Shown: one piece after another, positions 52,393-62,260 of the stretch | Position numbering within the stretch: position 1 is the stretch's first letter | Layout: each line of letters begins with the position of its first letter | From: Pythium myriotylum | Lineage: Eukaryota; Oomycota; Peronosporomycetes; Pythiales; Pythiaceae | Direction: 5' to 3' | NCBI GenBank assembly: GCA_023091665.1 | Contig: JALJCQ010000012.1 | Coordinates: 4,030,001 to 4,094,000, forward strand | DNA length: 64,000 bases | Position numbers and translations under genes: made by a program | The notes under the pieces: generated by a model | What the model saw: only the letters and a program-made list of their open reading frames with translations | Database searches by the model: none | Told to the model about the DNA's origin: nothing

Positions 52393-53382
52393 ATGACCCC
52401 AACCGCTATCCTGCCGCCAACTTACCGAGCCTTTCTCTACAAGCAGTACGGGAAGATCGAAGACGTGCTGGAGATTCATGACGTCGCAACGGAACCGCTT
52501 GAGCCCTCGTTCGTGCGCATCAAGGTCCGCAGCGCCGCGCTGAACCCTGTGGACCACAAGTTCGCCGAGGTGTTCGGGCAGCTCTTCACGGGCGAGTCTC
52601 CGAGCGCCGACAAACCCTACCGCGCCGGCCAAGACGCCGCGGGCGTTATCGTCGAGGTCGGCAGCGAGACCGAGGGTAAGTTCCATGTAGGTGACGAGGT
52701 CTTTGCCATGGCGCCTATCACGCGCGTCGGCACGCTCGCGCAGTACGTCGCCGTGGACGCCAGTCTGGTGGCACACAAGCCCAAGACGCTCGACTGGAAC
52801 AAGGCTGCAGCGGCCCCACTGGTGTCGCTCACGAGCTACCAGGCTCTCGTTGACCACGCCAAGCTGACCAAGAACGAACGTATCCTCGTGATTGGCGGCT
52901 CGACGTCCGTCGGCATCTACGCCATTCAGCACGCCAAGGCTCTCGGTGCGTACGTGATCGCCACGGCGAGCACTCGAAACCTCGAGTTGGTCCAGTCGCT
53001 CGGTGCCGATCAAGTGATCGATTACACAGCGGCAAAGTGGCCTGAGGTGATCCCGGCTCACTCGCTTGATGTTGTGTACGAGTGCGCGGTCGAGCCAGAG
53101 GCTTGGGATCGCGGTGCGCAGACAGTGTTGAAAAAGACACGAGCGCGTTACGTGACCCTCGTGCCTGGCCAATCTCCGAGTGCGCCGGTGTTTGAGGCTA
53201 CCCACTCTGCCGTGTTCACCCATCCGTCTGGCGAGCAGCTCGCGAAGATCGCTCATCTCATCGACAGCGGCAAGATCCAGGTCGTCGTTGATTCCGTGTT
53301 CCCATTCGAGGAAACCCGCGAGGCTTACTCGCTGCTCAAGTCAGGGCGCGTGCGAGGGAAGGTCGTGGTTGAGCTTGAGTAG
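52393..53382 (+). CDS. MDR-superfamily zinc-free quinone oxidoreductase-like protein
   Basis: 329 residues from ATG in AAGATGACC; the frame is open 27 codons upstream but only from a GTG. N-terminal GroES-like domain (VRIKVRSAALNPVDHKFAEV, GQDAAGVIVEVGSE, FHVGDEVFAM), then a Rossmann domain with VIGGSTSVGIYAIQHAKALG and STRNLELVQSLGADQVIDY, and the C-terminal DSVFPFEETREAYSLLKSGRVRGKVVVE. Neither the catalytic-zinc Cys/His ligands nor the structural-zinc cysteines are present, so it belongs with NADPH:quinone reductase/enoyl reductase types. Cytosolic; probably reduces quinones or reactive alkenals. Its promoter-proximal DNA is the module shared with the SRPBCC segments. Confidence 0.9.
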   Translation: MTPTAILPPTYRAFLYKQYGKIEDVLEIHDVATEPLEPSFVRIKVRSAALNPVDHKFAEVFGQLFTGESPSADKPYRAGQDAAGVIVEVGSETEGKFHVGDEVFAMAPITRVGTLAQYVAVDASLVAHKPKTLDWNKAAAAPLVSLTSYQALVDHAKLTKNERILVIGGSTSVGIYAIQHAKALGAYVIATASTRNLELVQSLGADQVIDYTAAKWPEVIPAHSLDVVYECAVEPEAWDRGAQTVLKKTRARYVTLVPGQSPSAPVFEATHSAVFTHPSGEQLAKIAHLIDSGKIQVVVDSVFPFEETREAYSLLKSGRVRGKVVVELE

Positions 53383-53411
53383 ACACTGCTGAGCTTGTTG
53401 ATGGGATCACG

Positions 53412-53526
53412 AGAACGCCATCTCGGCCAAGAGAGCGTGGATGGGCTCTTCAGGGTCATCAGTGGCGTCGCCCTCGAAGACTCGGGTACGTTCATGAACT
53501 ACGACGGCGCGGCTCTGCCGTGGTAG
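53412..53526 (+). pseudogene. SDR C-terminal fragment
   Basis: Duplicate of the last 40 codons of the SDR gene (complement of 47729-47850) with one G missing in the CCAAGAGAGC stretch, so the frame is shifted. It marks the outer end of SRPBCC segment copy 3. Confidence 0.85.
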
Positions 53527-54059
53527 AGTCATGGCTCGTGAGGCTTTCGAGCCGCGCGCCTCCCTGCGCTGGATGACAATAAACAACTACGAGGTTGTGT
53601 AATCTGGATACTGGATACTACCATGCAGAATCTTCTCTTGTTCTCTAGACGCTGTCACGTGGTGTGCGTATTGGTTTTGTTCATGGCATCTACAGCGTAA
53701 CGCCTGATGGAATTGGTTTGGGATCCCCACTCGCACACTCCGTCTAGCTCGTCAGTCAGTAATCTCCTTGCAGCTTATCCTGGAATGATCGCGACGGACG
53801 CCCTCTCCGTCATGACCATATGGTGCTGCGTTTTTGTTTTTGCAAAACTTACAAACGTACCTTTTTTTCACATTCAATGCTTGGTGGCGCAATAGCTCAC
53901 ACAAGTGCACAATCCAGGGTGGGATCGATGAGAGGTCTACTTCGATTAGTCACATTGTCCCAGAGTGAAGGTTGGGCATGAACATGACGAAGTCCTGCTT
54001 TGCAGGGCTCATTTCGAAAAGCGTTGGCCATCACATTCGATTTCCTTTCACAGTCTACC

Positions 54060-54581
54060 ATGGCCATCTACACACTTCCCGAAGACTCCTTCTTGCTCGA
54101 CGAAGAAGGTGGGAGCCAGTATGCGGCCAACCGCGGCCGCGAAGTCGTCAGCAGGCAGCACCTCCAGATCAACTCTGGGCAGGCGCTGGACGCTTGGATC
54201 AAGCACACGTGGCTTCGTGATACCGAGACAGTTTCCCCAGGTGAGGGGCGTGGGTACCTCAACCACGTGCGGCTGCTCTCCGAGTATGGCATGGAAGAAG
54301 TGATTCTGTCTGTTGGGCTGCCATCCGAGAACGATGCCGATGGCGCTGTCCCTAGTATCATGTACAAGATCACCAAGCCAGGACCATTACCCATCACCGA
54401 CCATCTTGGCTTTGTGCGTTTCGTTCCGAACACCCACAAAGAGACGGAGGTTGTCTGGACAATCAAGCTCACACCTTCGGGCAATTCAACGTTTGAAGAG
54501 ATTGCAGCGATTGTCCAGCCAATGGTCGACGGAGCCCTCACCAAGCTTGCGGAGACCGTTGCTGCTGGTGGAAAGCTCTGA
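54060..54581 (+). CDS. SRPBCC-domain protein, cytosolic type (copy 3)
   Basis: Same as 28948-29469 with one replacement, Val to Ile in QHLQINSG. Start, stop and flanks are conserved. Confidence 0.75.
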   Translation: MAIYTLPEDSFLLDEEGGSQYAANRGREVVSRQHLQINSGQALDAWIKHTWLRDTETVSPGEGRGYLNHVRLLSEYGMEEVILSVGLPSENDADGAVPSIMYKITKPGPLPITDHLGFVRFVPNTHKETEVVWTIKLTPSGNSTFEEIAAIVQPMVDGALTKLAETVAAGGKL

Positions 54582-55845
54582 TACTTGCCAGATCCAACCC
54601 GGCCTCGACAGCGGAGAATGCTCGCCGAGGCTGGGTGTGGTGGAGTCATCGCTTATCGTCCACCCCACCAAATCTCGGGGTCTTATCCAGGTTCATGAGC
54701 TCGATGACTTGACATATTGTGGAATACACAATCTATCGTTCGGTCTCAACTGATCATGCCAATTACAATTGCTTGCCGCCATTTCTCAAATTTGATTATC
54801 TTGTGGTCAATTGCTTCCGATGGTAGTAGCTCTCACTGGTACTTGCTAGATCGGTTGGCCCCATGACTTCTTCGTCAAAAACCAGGCATCCGGTCATGTA
54901 GCCGCCTCCCGGCGCGTTTCCCATGGATGCATGCATGAACAATCGAGAGCAGAAGGAGAGTATGTCCGTCCAACTCCATTAACAGATTGCCGCCATCAAC
55001 AGATTATCGCCCTGTGGGGGTAGCCAACTGAGAAAAATCGGATGTTGATCCCCGATCTTCATTCCTCCCCCCACGCGCTAATCTCCGAACAGATGGAATC
55101 TCGACATCGTGGATACAATCATCATCTCTGTCAGCTGGACCCACCACCTGTGATCAGATAGATAGAGTGACTCAGGACTCCTCAGTCACTGTATCTGGAA
55201 GCTACTCCCTGCTGACTCAGGAGGAAGTGGCTTCCTTCGGCTCGGGATCACCGCGGCATGGTAAAGCCAGCGCACCAGTGAACGTCGGCAAGGAGTGGGT
55301 GGGTTCTGTGCGAACATGACCATCCCATCCGTCGACAGTTGACAGATGCCAGCACAAGTGAGAAACACATGTTGAACCACAATGAACTCGTGTGAAGTGA
55401 CAATGTGGCAACGGAATCGTCGACGTGACACCGCCACACAGAACGTTGATCCACTTCTAGTCTCCCGTACTCTGTGCAACACTATCTGACGACACAACGC
55501 ATCCAACAGCTGTGTCTTGCTGATCCACAGACCACCACTCTCGGCGTCGGCGGCCCATCGTCTCGGTGTTGCACACTCGTGCAGAACTGAAGGTCGACGC
55601 GATACGAGCCAGACCATGCGGCAGACCCCTCGTCAAGTGCATGAGTCCAAACCGACTCGAGCAGCAAGACCAATTGAGGTAAACTATCCTCTTCGTGGTG
55701 GAATAGCAATGAACTATATCGAATTCGCCCGACTCGGTCGACTCAAGACGGCCGCGGTTTCGACGGTCTCACTTACGAACTTTCGCTTCCGCACGAAAAT
55801 CTCTCGGACCTTCCTCCACTCTCCAACGCCAACCAGTTCACTGCA

Positions 55846-56442
55846 ATGCGCTTCCTCACCGTTATCGCCACGTTGGTCGCCTCGGCCATCACCAGCACCG
55901 TCTCAGCGGCCGATGCTTACGTTCTCCCCCAAGGCTTGTACTACCTGGACCCCGTCGCCGCGAAGCTCTACACAGACAATACGTCGCCAGAGATGGTCCA
56001 CACACAGAAGGTCAACGCTTCGGTCGGTGACACGTTCGACGCGTGGATCCAGCGCCTCTGGATCGATGGCTTCGGTGGCTCGTATGAAGTGACGCCAGGC
56101 GCAGGGCGCGGGTACGTCGGCCACACGCACCTCGTGCCGGCTCTCCTGAACGCTGAGGAGCAGATCAAGTCGGCTGGTGTGCCGATCGCCGACGCTCCGC
56201 GCGGCGCCGTCGCAAGCATCATGTACCAAGTATTGATCGGTCCTGGTGCCGTGCTGGAGGACCACATCGGGTTCGTGCGCTTCCTTCCGGAAGGCGCCAC
56301 GACCGAGGTTGTGTGGACCATCAAACTCAAGGTGTCGACTGTGAATGCGATCCAGCTCCCGAATAATATGACGCTCGCGTCGTATGTGGAGAACTTGGTG
56401 GTCACGGGCCTTAGTGAATTCGCCAAGAGCTTCAACGCGTAA
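55846..56442 (+). CDS. SRPBCC-domain protein, secreted type (copy 3)
   Basis: Protein identical to copies 1 and 2, including the signal peptide. It lies 1.26 kb downstream of its cytosolic paralogue, with the 256-bp module in between (about 54997-55252). Confidence 0.8.
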   Translation: MRFLTVIATLVASAITSTVSAADAYVLPQGLYYLDPVAAKLYTDNTSPEMVHTQKVNASVGDTFDAWIQRLWIDGFGGSYEVTPGAGRGYVGHTHLVPALLNAEEQIKSAGVPIADAPRGAVASIMYQVLIGPGAVLEDHIGFVRFLPEGATTEVVWTIKLKVSTVNAIQLPNNMTLASYVENLVVTGLSEFAKSFNA

Positions 56443-57152
56443 GCGCGCGGAGTGGAGAACGCCTAGCGGAGTGGTGGTCCCACTTGATACACAAAATGAT
56501 GATGATAAACAAAAAGAGAGACCACCAGTATCCTTCTGCAATATCACGCTGGCAATCATCAACGCCTGGCCAACCTTGGATTGCTTTTAGATATTGCTGT
56601 ATTGGATATTTGTTCGGAACGCTGGGTGGTATTGAAGCTGACGTCGGGCTTACAGTCTGGTTGCCAAATAGACGCATTTCTCCATCTCAAAGAGACTAAA
56701 TGTGACGGAGGCTTTGGCCATTGGACGGAATCCTAAGGCTAGGTTGGCCCAAAGCGCCTGCCACACTCTCGTCGTGTGCCCGGGCGTGGTATCAGCTCAG
56801 ATTAATGGCTTAGCCGAAGCCGCGGTGTTATGAATACGACACTCCTGGGTTTAACAACACTACAGACGTTGTAGTTCGAGCAGTTGCCTAATACAACTAG
56901 TCAACAGACTGCAAAACTTCTTCGATATTCGTCGCCATCGCATGACATCAATGGGAAGCTTGATAGCCCAAGAGATAGCACACAAGAGGCAGGACAGAGA
57001 TAGGCAAGAGATAGCACACAAGACGCAAGGCAGATAAGCAGGGTACCAAGTCAGCTTCATAGGCTTCTTGATAGGCTTGCTTTTCCCCCGCGAGATCGAA
57101 GAGAATAGTCGTGTCCAACTCATCACGTAGGTATACTAGGCGTGGACGGCTC

Positions 57153-57621
57153 TCACATACCGTAGACGGTATCGAGGGCTAAACTCTCGATCGCGTCGGT
57201 GAGAAACGCTATGTCGTCTCCTGAAGTGCACATCATCTGGGCCGCAATCGCCCCCACTGGCGGCAGTACGACCGGTGCGCGATTCGCAGTCAATGGGCAG
57301 CGCGTGGGCACAAGTCGATTGCAAATGTGCACTGTCACGTGCCCTTCCAGACTGGGATGGCACCTGAACATCATCCAGGTCAATCCAAGCGCCACTGCCT
57401 CGCTCGACGTACCACACTCGACTGTCTTGAATCCTCTTGTGATCAGTACGAGGCGCGAGCTTTCCATGAACAACTTCATCATGATAATCTGCGAGTTGTC
57501 CACGCCAGGCAGCGCCAGCCATTCGTCCTTGATAATCTTGACTTTCGCAGCGTATACGTGTTCACTCACCTCGTACTTCTCGAGTTCACGTTGTTGTCGA
57601 CCATACTCCACAGTGACCGCT
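57153..57621 (-). pseudogene. M96-type gene fragment, START-like half only
   Basis: Duplicate of the last 156 codons of the gene at 32041-33300 with several substitutions (for example KYEVSEHVYAAK), cut at 57621 where segment homology ends. The frame continues into unrelated sequence to 57725. The coiled-coil half is missing, so it is a by-product of the segmental duplication. Confidence 0.8.
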
Positions 57622-57749
57622 TGTAGTGCTGGAGAGCGGAGTGAGTCGGACTGAGCGAAATGCAGAATGAATTGAAAACGACCACTGATGCAAACATCGA
57701 TGGACCATGCATGGGTTACTCCCATGAGTCCTACTACTGAGTAAAAGAC

Positions 57750-57782
57750 ATGCAGGTTGCACTTGCACTTGCACTTGCACTT
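57750..57782. repeat. CACTTG hexanucleotide repeat
   Basis: About four to five tandem copies of CACTTG between the M96 fragment and the LINE ORF1 region. Confidence 0.8.
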
Positions 57783-58152
57783 GGGACTGGCGGCTGGTGG
57801 ATGGAGAACACTGCTGTTGCTGGAGATCAGCGCCGGTGGATGCTGATCTTGAACTCAGACATTACATCCTCCCCTCTTTAGTTGCGCGGTCGTCCTCGAC
57901 GCGAACGTCGTTGGCTGGTGCCACGTTCACGGTATCGGCGGAGTAGGGTGTCCCAATGTGAGACGTGGCGAATGTCTTCTTCAAACTCCCACGAGTTCTG
58001 TTCCGCTAGGAGATCGACCCACGAACACAACCACTGTGGTCGACCAAGTTCCGAATTTGCCGGCTGGAGTACAAGTACCCGTCTCTGGCACCAACCGACA
58101 GCAACCAACCGCGAAGGCCTCGGATCTGACAAGCCCTCGCGCCCAGGCCGCG

Positions 58153-61100
58153 ATGCCGCCGACCTCGATGGGAGCCTCACCTCCGCTCCCAGCGGAAACC
58201 GGGCCACCGTCCGGGCCCACCGCCGGTGACTACCCCATCGAGCAACCTCACCCTACTTCCCCCGCAGCGCCTGCGGAAGAAGAGCTCGCTCATCTGAATA
58301 CGAACACGCTGGAGTCGGAACAATCGACTTCAGAAGTCCCAGATGAGAACTCCGATGAACTGAGCACGAATTCAGACGCTGCGCGTGTTGACGAGTCCCC
58401 GCAGCCACTGTCAAGGCATTTTGAAGATGATGGCGACGCAGACATGCAAGGATCACCATCGAAGCCGACCACACCCCACGCATCGTTTAAGTCCGCGCTG
58501 CAAGAGGAAGTCGGGTCCTTCACCGTCGGAGCGCCCATGGGGACGCCCAAACCCACGGACACGGCCAAGAGCAAGAGCGCGAAGAAGAAGACCGCGAAGA
58601 AGACGACCACAGCGCGCTGGGGCAAATCGATGGCTCAGCCGCAGCAGTCAACAACCAACGCCAACAACTCCAGTCATCAGGTCTGGTCCATGCAAGGGAC
58701 GGCGCAGCTGCGTGCGACGCTAAGTGGATCGGCTTTACTCTCGACTCCGCCGGCTGCGTCAAAGTATCAGTCGACGATCGAACCCGCTCTATTGGAGCAC
58801 TTTGCGTGTGCAACGAAACCAGCTAACTTGCGACGAGATGGGGACCAGCGGCCGCTCACGACCCAGGAGCGAGCAACTCTGTTCGCCTGGATGAACCGCC
58901 AGATCCACCTCGAGCGCCCGCCGCTCTTCATCCTAGAAACGCTCACTGGAGCGGAACGCGATGCGGTGTCGGAATTTAATCGACGCCATCTTGGCTATCG
59001 TCTTTACGGCATCCTCCCCGCTGGAGTGACATTGTCAGAAGCGAGCGCAAAATACCACCTCTGCCATGCAGCACTCCTCGCATGTGGCACGGACGAAGCC
59101 GCACGGCTCAAGGTGATTGCGCTCTTCAACGCAGCACTCACGATCAAGTGTGAACCAAAATCCCAGATCGTCATCTTCCGCTTCGTTCAACCCGCCGTTC
59201 GAGATGCGTGGCGGGAATTCGAATTCGCGATTGGTAAGGGTATGATCAAGCTACAAGCGACGGACTCACTCACCACGGACGTTGCGAAAGCCGGATTCGA
59301 TGAGCCAGCGCGCGATCTCCTGTATCAAGTTTTCCTGCATGGGCACACGGACCTGGACCAGCACGATGTCCGACAAATCGGCGCCAAAGCAGCAGGACAG
59401 GACGTACTAGAAGTCGAATTTATCGAGTCGATAGGCATACGCGACTTCACGCCGAGTCGATGGAAACTCACCTTCGACCAAGTGACATGCCCAACGCACC
59501 TCGAACAAATTCGGCGACTCCAAGTCCAGTACGGCGATGGAAAACTCTCATTTGAAGTCCATCATCCAAGATCGTCGCGACGCCCGGCGTGTACGACTTG
59601 TCTAAGCGTTCGACACCCAACGAAAGATTGCAAGAATAAGTATGCGGCTAGCTATGCAGCGAAGCACACGAAGACCATCCAGATTGACTCGCTTCGGCCG
59701 AACCCGAAGCTGACGGCTGCAATCTCCCCCGAAAAGCTCGACCTCCAACTGGAAAACCTCCGAGCTAAAGTCGCCCCGTCTGTTGCAAAGCTCCTGGAAG
59801 ACGAGCGTCGAGCAAAACTTCACCAAGTGGAACAAGAGACCAAGGAAGCTGCACGACGAGCTGCCAAGGAGGCGGCAGCGGAAGCCTGCGCCCAGCGAGA
59901 AGCCAAAAAGCAGGTTGAGCAGGATCGCAAACAACAAGCCCACCGTCGCGCAGTCCAGGCGCACAATAGAGTCCGCGCTCAGCTCCGCGAGATCCAAACT
60001 CGCGCATCCGCTTTCACCACAGGCAGCACGAAACAGGTACCGCGCAGCACGGCAAGATCACCGAAGTCTCCCGCCTCGGAAGCCGGTACCAATGATGCGA
60101 CGACGCACGAACAATCGGCACCCCAGCAAAGGACTGACGAACCTTCCGACGATAACCAAGACATCTCGTCATTTGCTCTAATACCATACACTGAACCCCC
60201 ACAGCTTACTGGTAAACGCGTCAGCCCGCCGTCCCCAACGGCGAGCGATGCGGGTCCCACTATCACCAAGTGGAGACAGATAGGAGCAGCCGACGAAGGA
60301 CAAACCGACCAAGACGCCCAAGACGCCCAAGACCAGGCCCGCGAGAGGATCGCCGACAAGAACGGCGAGGATCGTGCCAGCGCCAAGACGCCCGAGGTGA
60401 GCCAAGACACCCGGCGAGCCCCGGAAGCTGATGTCAATGTCAAGGCGGCCAACTCGACGACCACGGCTCTGCCCAAGAGACAGCAAAAGCAACTCCCTCT
60501 GTCCGCCTTCTACGCGCCTCAGACTCTCGCAGACGCCCAGGCTCAGCTCGAACAAGAGATTGCGATGCGAAAACTGAAGCCAATTGAACACTGGACGAGC
60601 CAATTCCCAAGCCCGTTGCTTGACGGACTTCTCGAGTTACTCAGCGCCCCACACTCACTGCGAGCGTGGAAGGAAGCTCTGCACGCGCGCGTCGTGAGAA
60701 CACCCGGAAATGGAGGCTGCCTCTATTTTGCGACGCATGGATGTCGCTTCCGACATATCCGCGGAGATGTGATGTCCGTGTCGCCCACGGCAACCAAAGA
60801 AGGCAATCACTACGAGTCTGAACTGTGCTCTAATCTTCTCCAGTATCTCGACCTGATGTTAGCCGATGGCACAGTTACCCTGGCTGACTTCAATAGGCGC
60901 TACTTTGGCCTAGGCCCCCCCCCCCCCCCGCGGATAGAGAGGCAGCCCTGCGTGCGATTCGGCGCTTTATCGACGACGTCAAGGCGACAACTCTGGCTCA
61001 TGGCTTAACTCGAGCCCAATGGGGATCTGACGAAGACATCTTCGGGTTGGTTTGGTACGTGCGTGAGCCCATCTTTGTCATCTCCGAAGCAGACGACGGC

Positions 61101-62105
61101 ACAACCACTGTGCGCGTTATTCGACTCGAGCGCCAGCATGCTACTGGACCAGAGAAGATTGAACAACATTTCCCACCGGCTGATGAAGCCTTTGAAATGA
61201 TCCGAGCCTTCCTTCGGCATCGTGTGCTCCCAACGGTTCTTGTCTACACAGAAACTGGGGGTGACGGCCACTTCGACAGTTTTCGCTTCCACGAACGACT
61301 CTACATTGAATGGACGACCGACGACCGCGAAGGTTTGGCGATGCGGTCGCGAATGGATCAAGTCTTGGTCGCGCTCGGGTGGTACGTGGCGCCGCACACG
61401 AATTACGGCATCCCCATCCAAGCACCTATCGACCTTACCACAGACAGCGGATCAGTGTACGTCCCGACCGCAACACCGACGCCGACGCCGAGTCCTGCTG
61501 CCTCACCAAATGTGCTTTCGCCACCAGCAGCCCACGCACTCGTTAGCTCGCTCAATCCACGTCGCCGCCGCCGAGGTCCCCTCGCGTCCCTGTGGCAACA
61601 AGCGGAAGCGATTAATCTCGATGCATATCGGCGGTGGGACTCAGCCCAACCGGACACCTCAGATCGAGACGAAGCCGACACGGTCAATGCTGGATGCGAG
61701 TACTGGAGCAAGTCTACCGCACAATTAGTCGCGCTCCTCCGGGCTCTCCCATATCCCGAAGTCGCGCTCAGCCTGCTACCACCGGCGCTTCTCCTGCGAC
61801 TCGGCAACGAAATCAATGACCTGATGGAAGACAGTGCAATCCCGAGCTTTGTTCTGCCCGCTGACAACTCCCAGGCTCGACGCGAATGGGTACGCCTTGT
61901 CGCGCTCGTGACGGTTGTTGGAGCAGATGATTTGATCGATCTCCGCATAGTACACTGGCTCCGAGCCCACCCTGAAGAAACCATTGCCGCTCTACACGAT
62001 CTCAGACTTCACGACTGGACGGTGGGGCAACGCATCGTTTTCGAGTACGAAACATCACATACGGCCCACCAAGCTGCCTGTCAGCGAGGTGGTGATCGCG
62101 TATGA
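58153..62105 (+). CDS. LINE ORF1: gag-like protein with CCHC knuckle and OTU-like protease domain (frame break at C15)
   Basis: From ATG 58153. Residues 1-200 are Pro/Thr/Ser-rich with a Lys-rich stretch (KSKSAKKKTAKKTTTARWGK). A gag/RNA-binding-like region follows (LLEHFACATKPANLRRDG, FRFVQPAVRDAWREFEF) and a zinc knuckle CTTCLSVRHPTKDC at 480-493. Then comes a charged coiled coil (DERRAKLHQVEQETKEAARR) and QLPLSAFY at 780-787. From about 850 NGGCLYFATHGCRF resembles the catalytic Cys box of OTU proteases (DGxCLF). After the C15 run (60915-60929) the sense frame is the next one: REAALRAIRRFIDDVK, WGSDEDIFGLVWYVREPIFV, matching the OTU WGxxxELxxLaxxYxxPIxV part; it stays open to 62105. No HYN-type His is obvious. 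Read through, it would be about 1300 residues. Confidence 0.7.
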
Positions 62106-62260
62106 TAATCAGTGAGCCGGCCTCGCAGACGCAAGTGCGGCGTCCTGTAGAGGATATTGTGGCTGATGCGTCGACGTGTCACCACACCAGCACACCGGAC
62201 TGACCTGGTGACCCTCAAGACACCGGTAGGTCCAACACCAATCGCATCGACAACTCCGAG

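Larger units (their letters stand above)
53412..57621 (+). repeat. SRPBCC segment, copy 3
   Basis: 53740-57621 repeats copy 1 (28629-32509); 53412-56575 or so repeats copy 2 in inverted orientation. It ends inside an M96-type gene, where the 5' region of the large LINE begins shortly after. Confidence 0.95.

Noticed and set aside
52333..53256. 307-residue minus-strand frame over the MDR gene
   Set aside because: Antisense shadow of a gene with complete MDR motifs on the plus strand.
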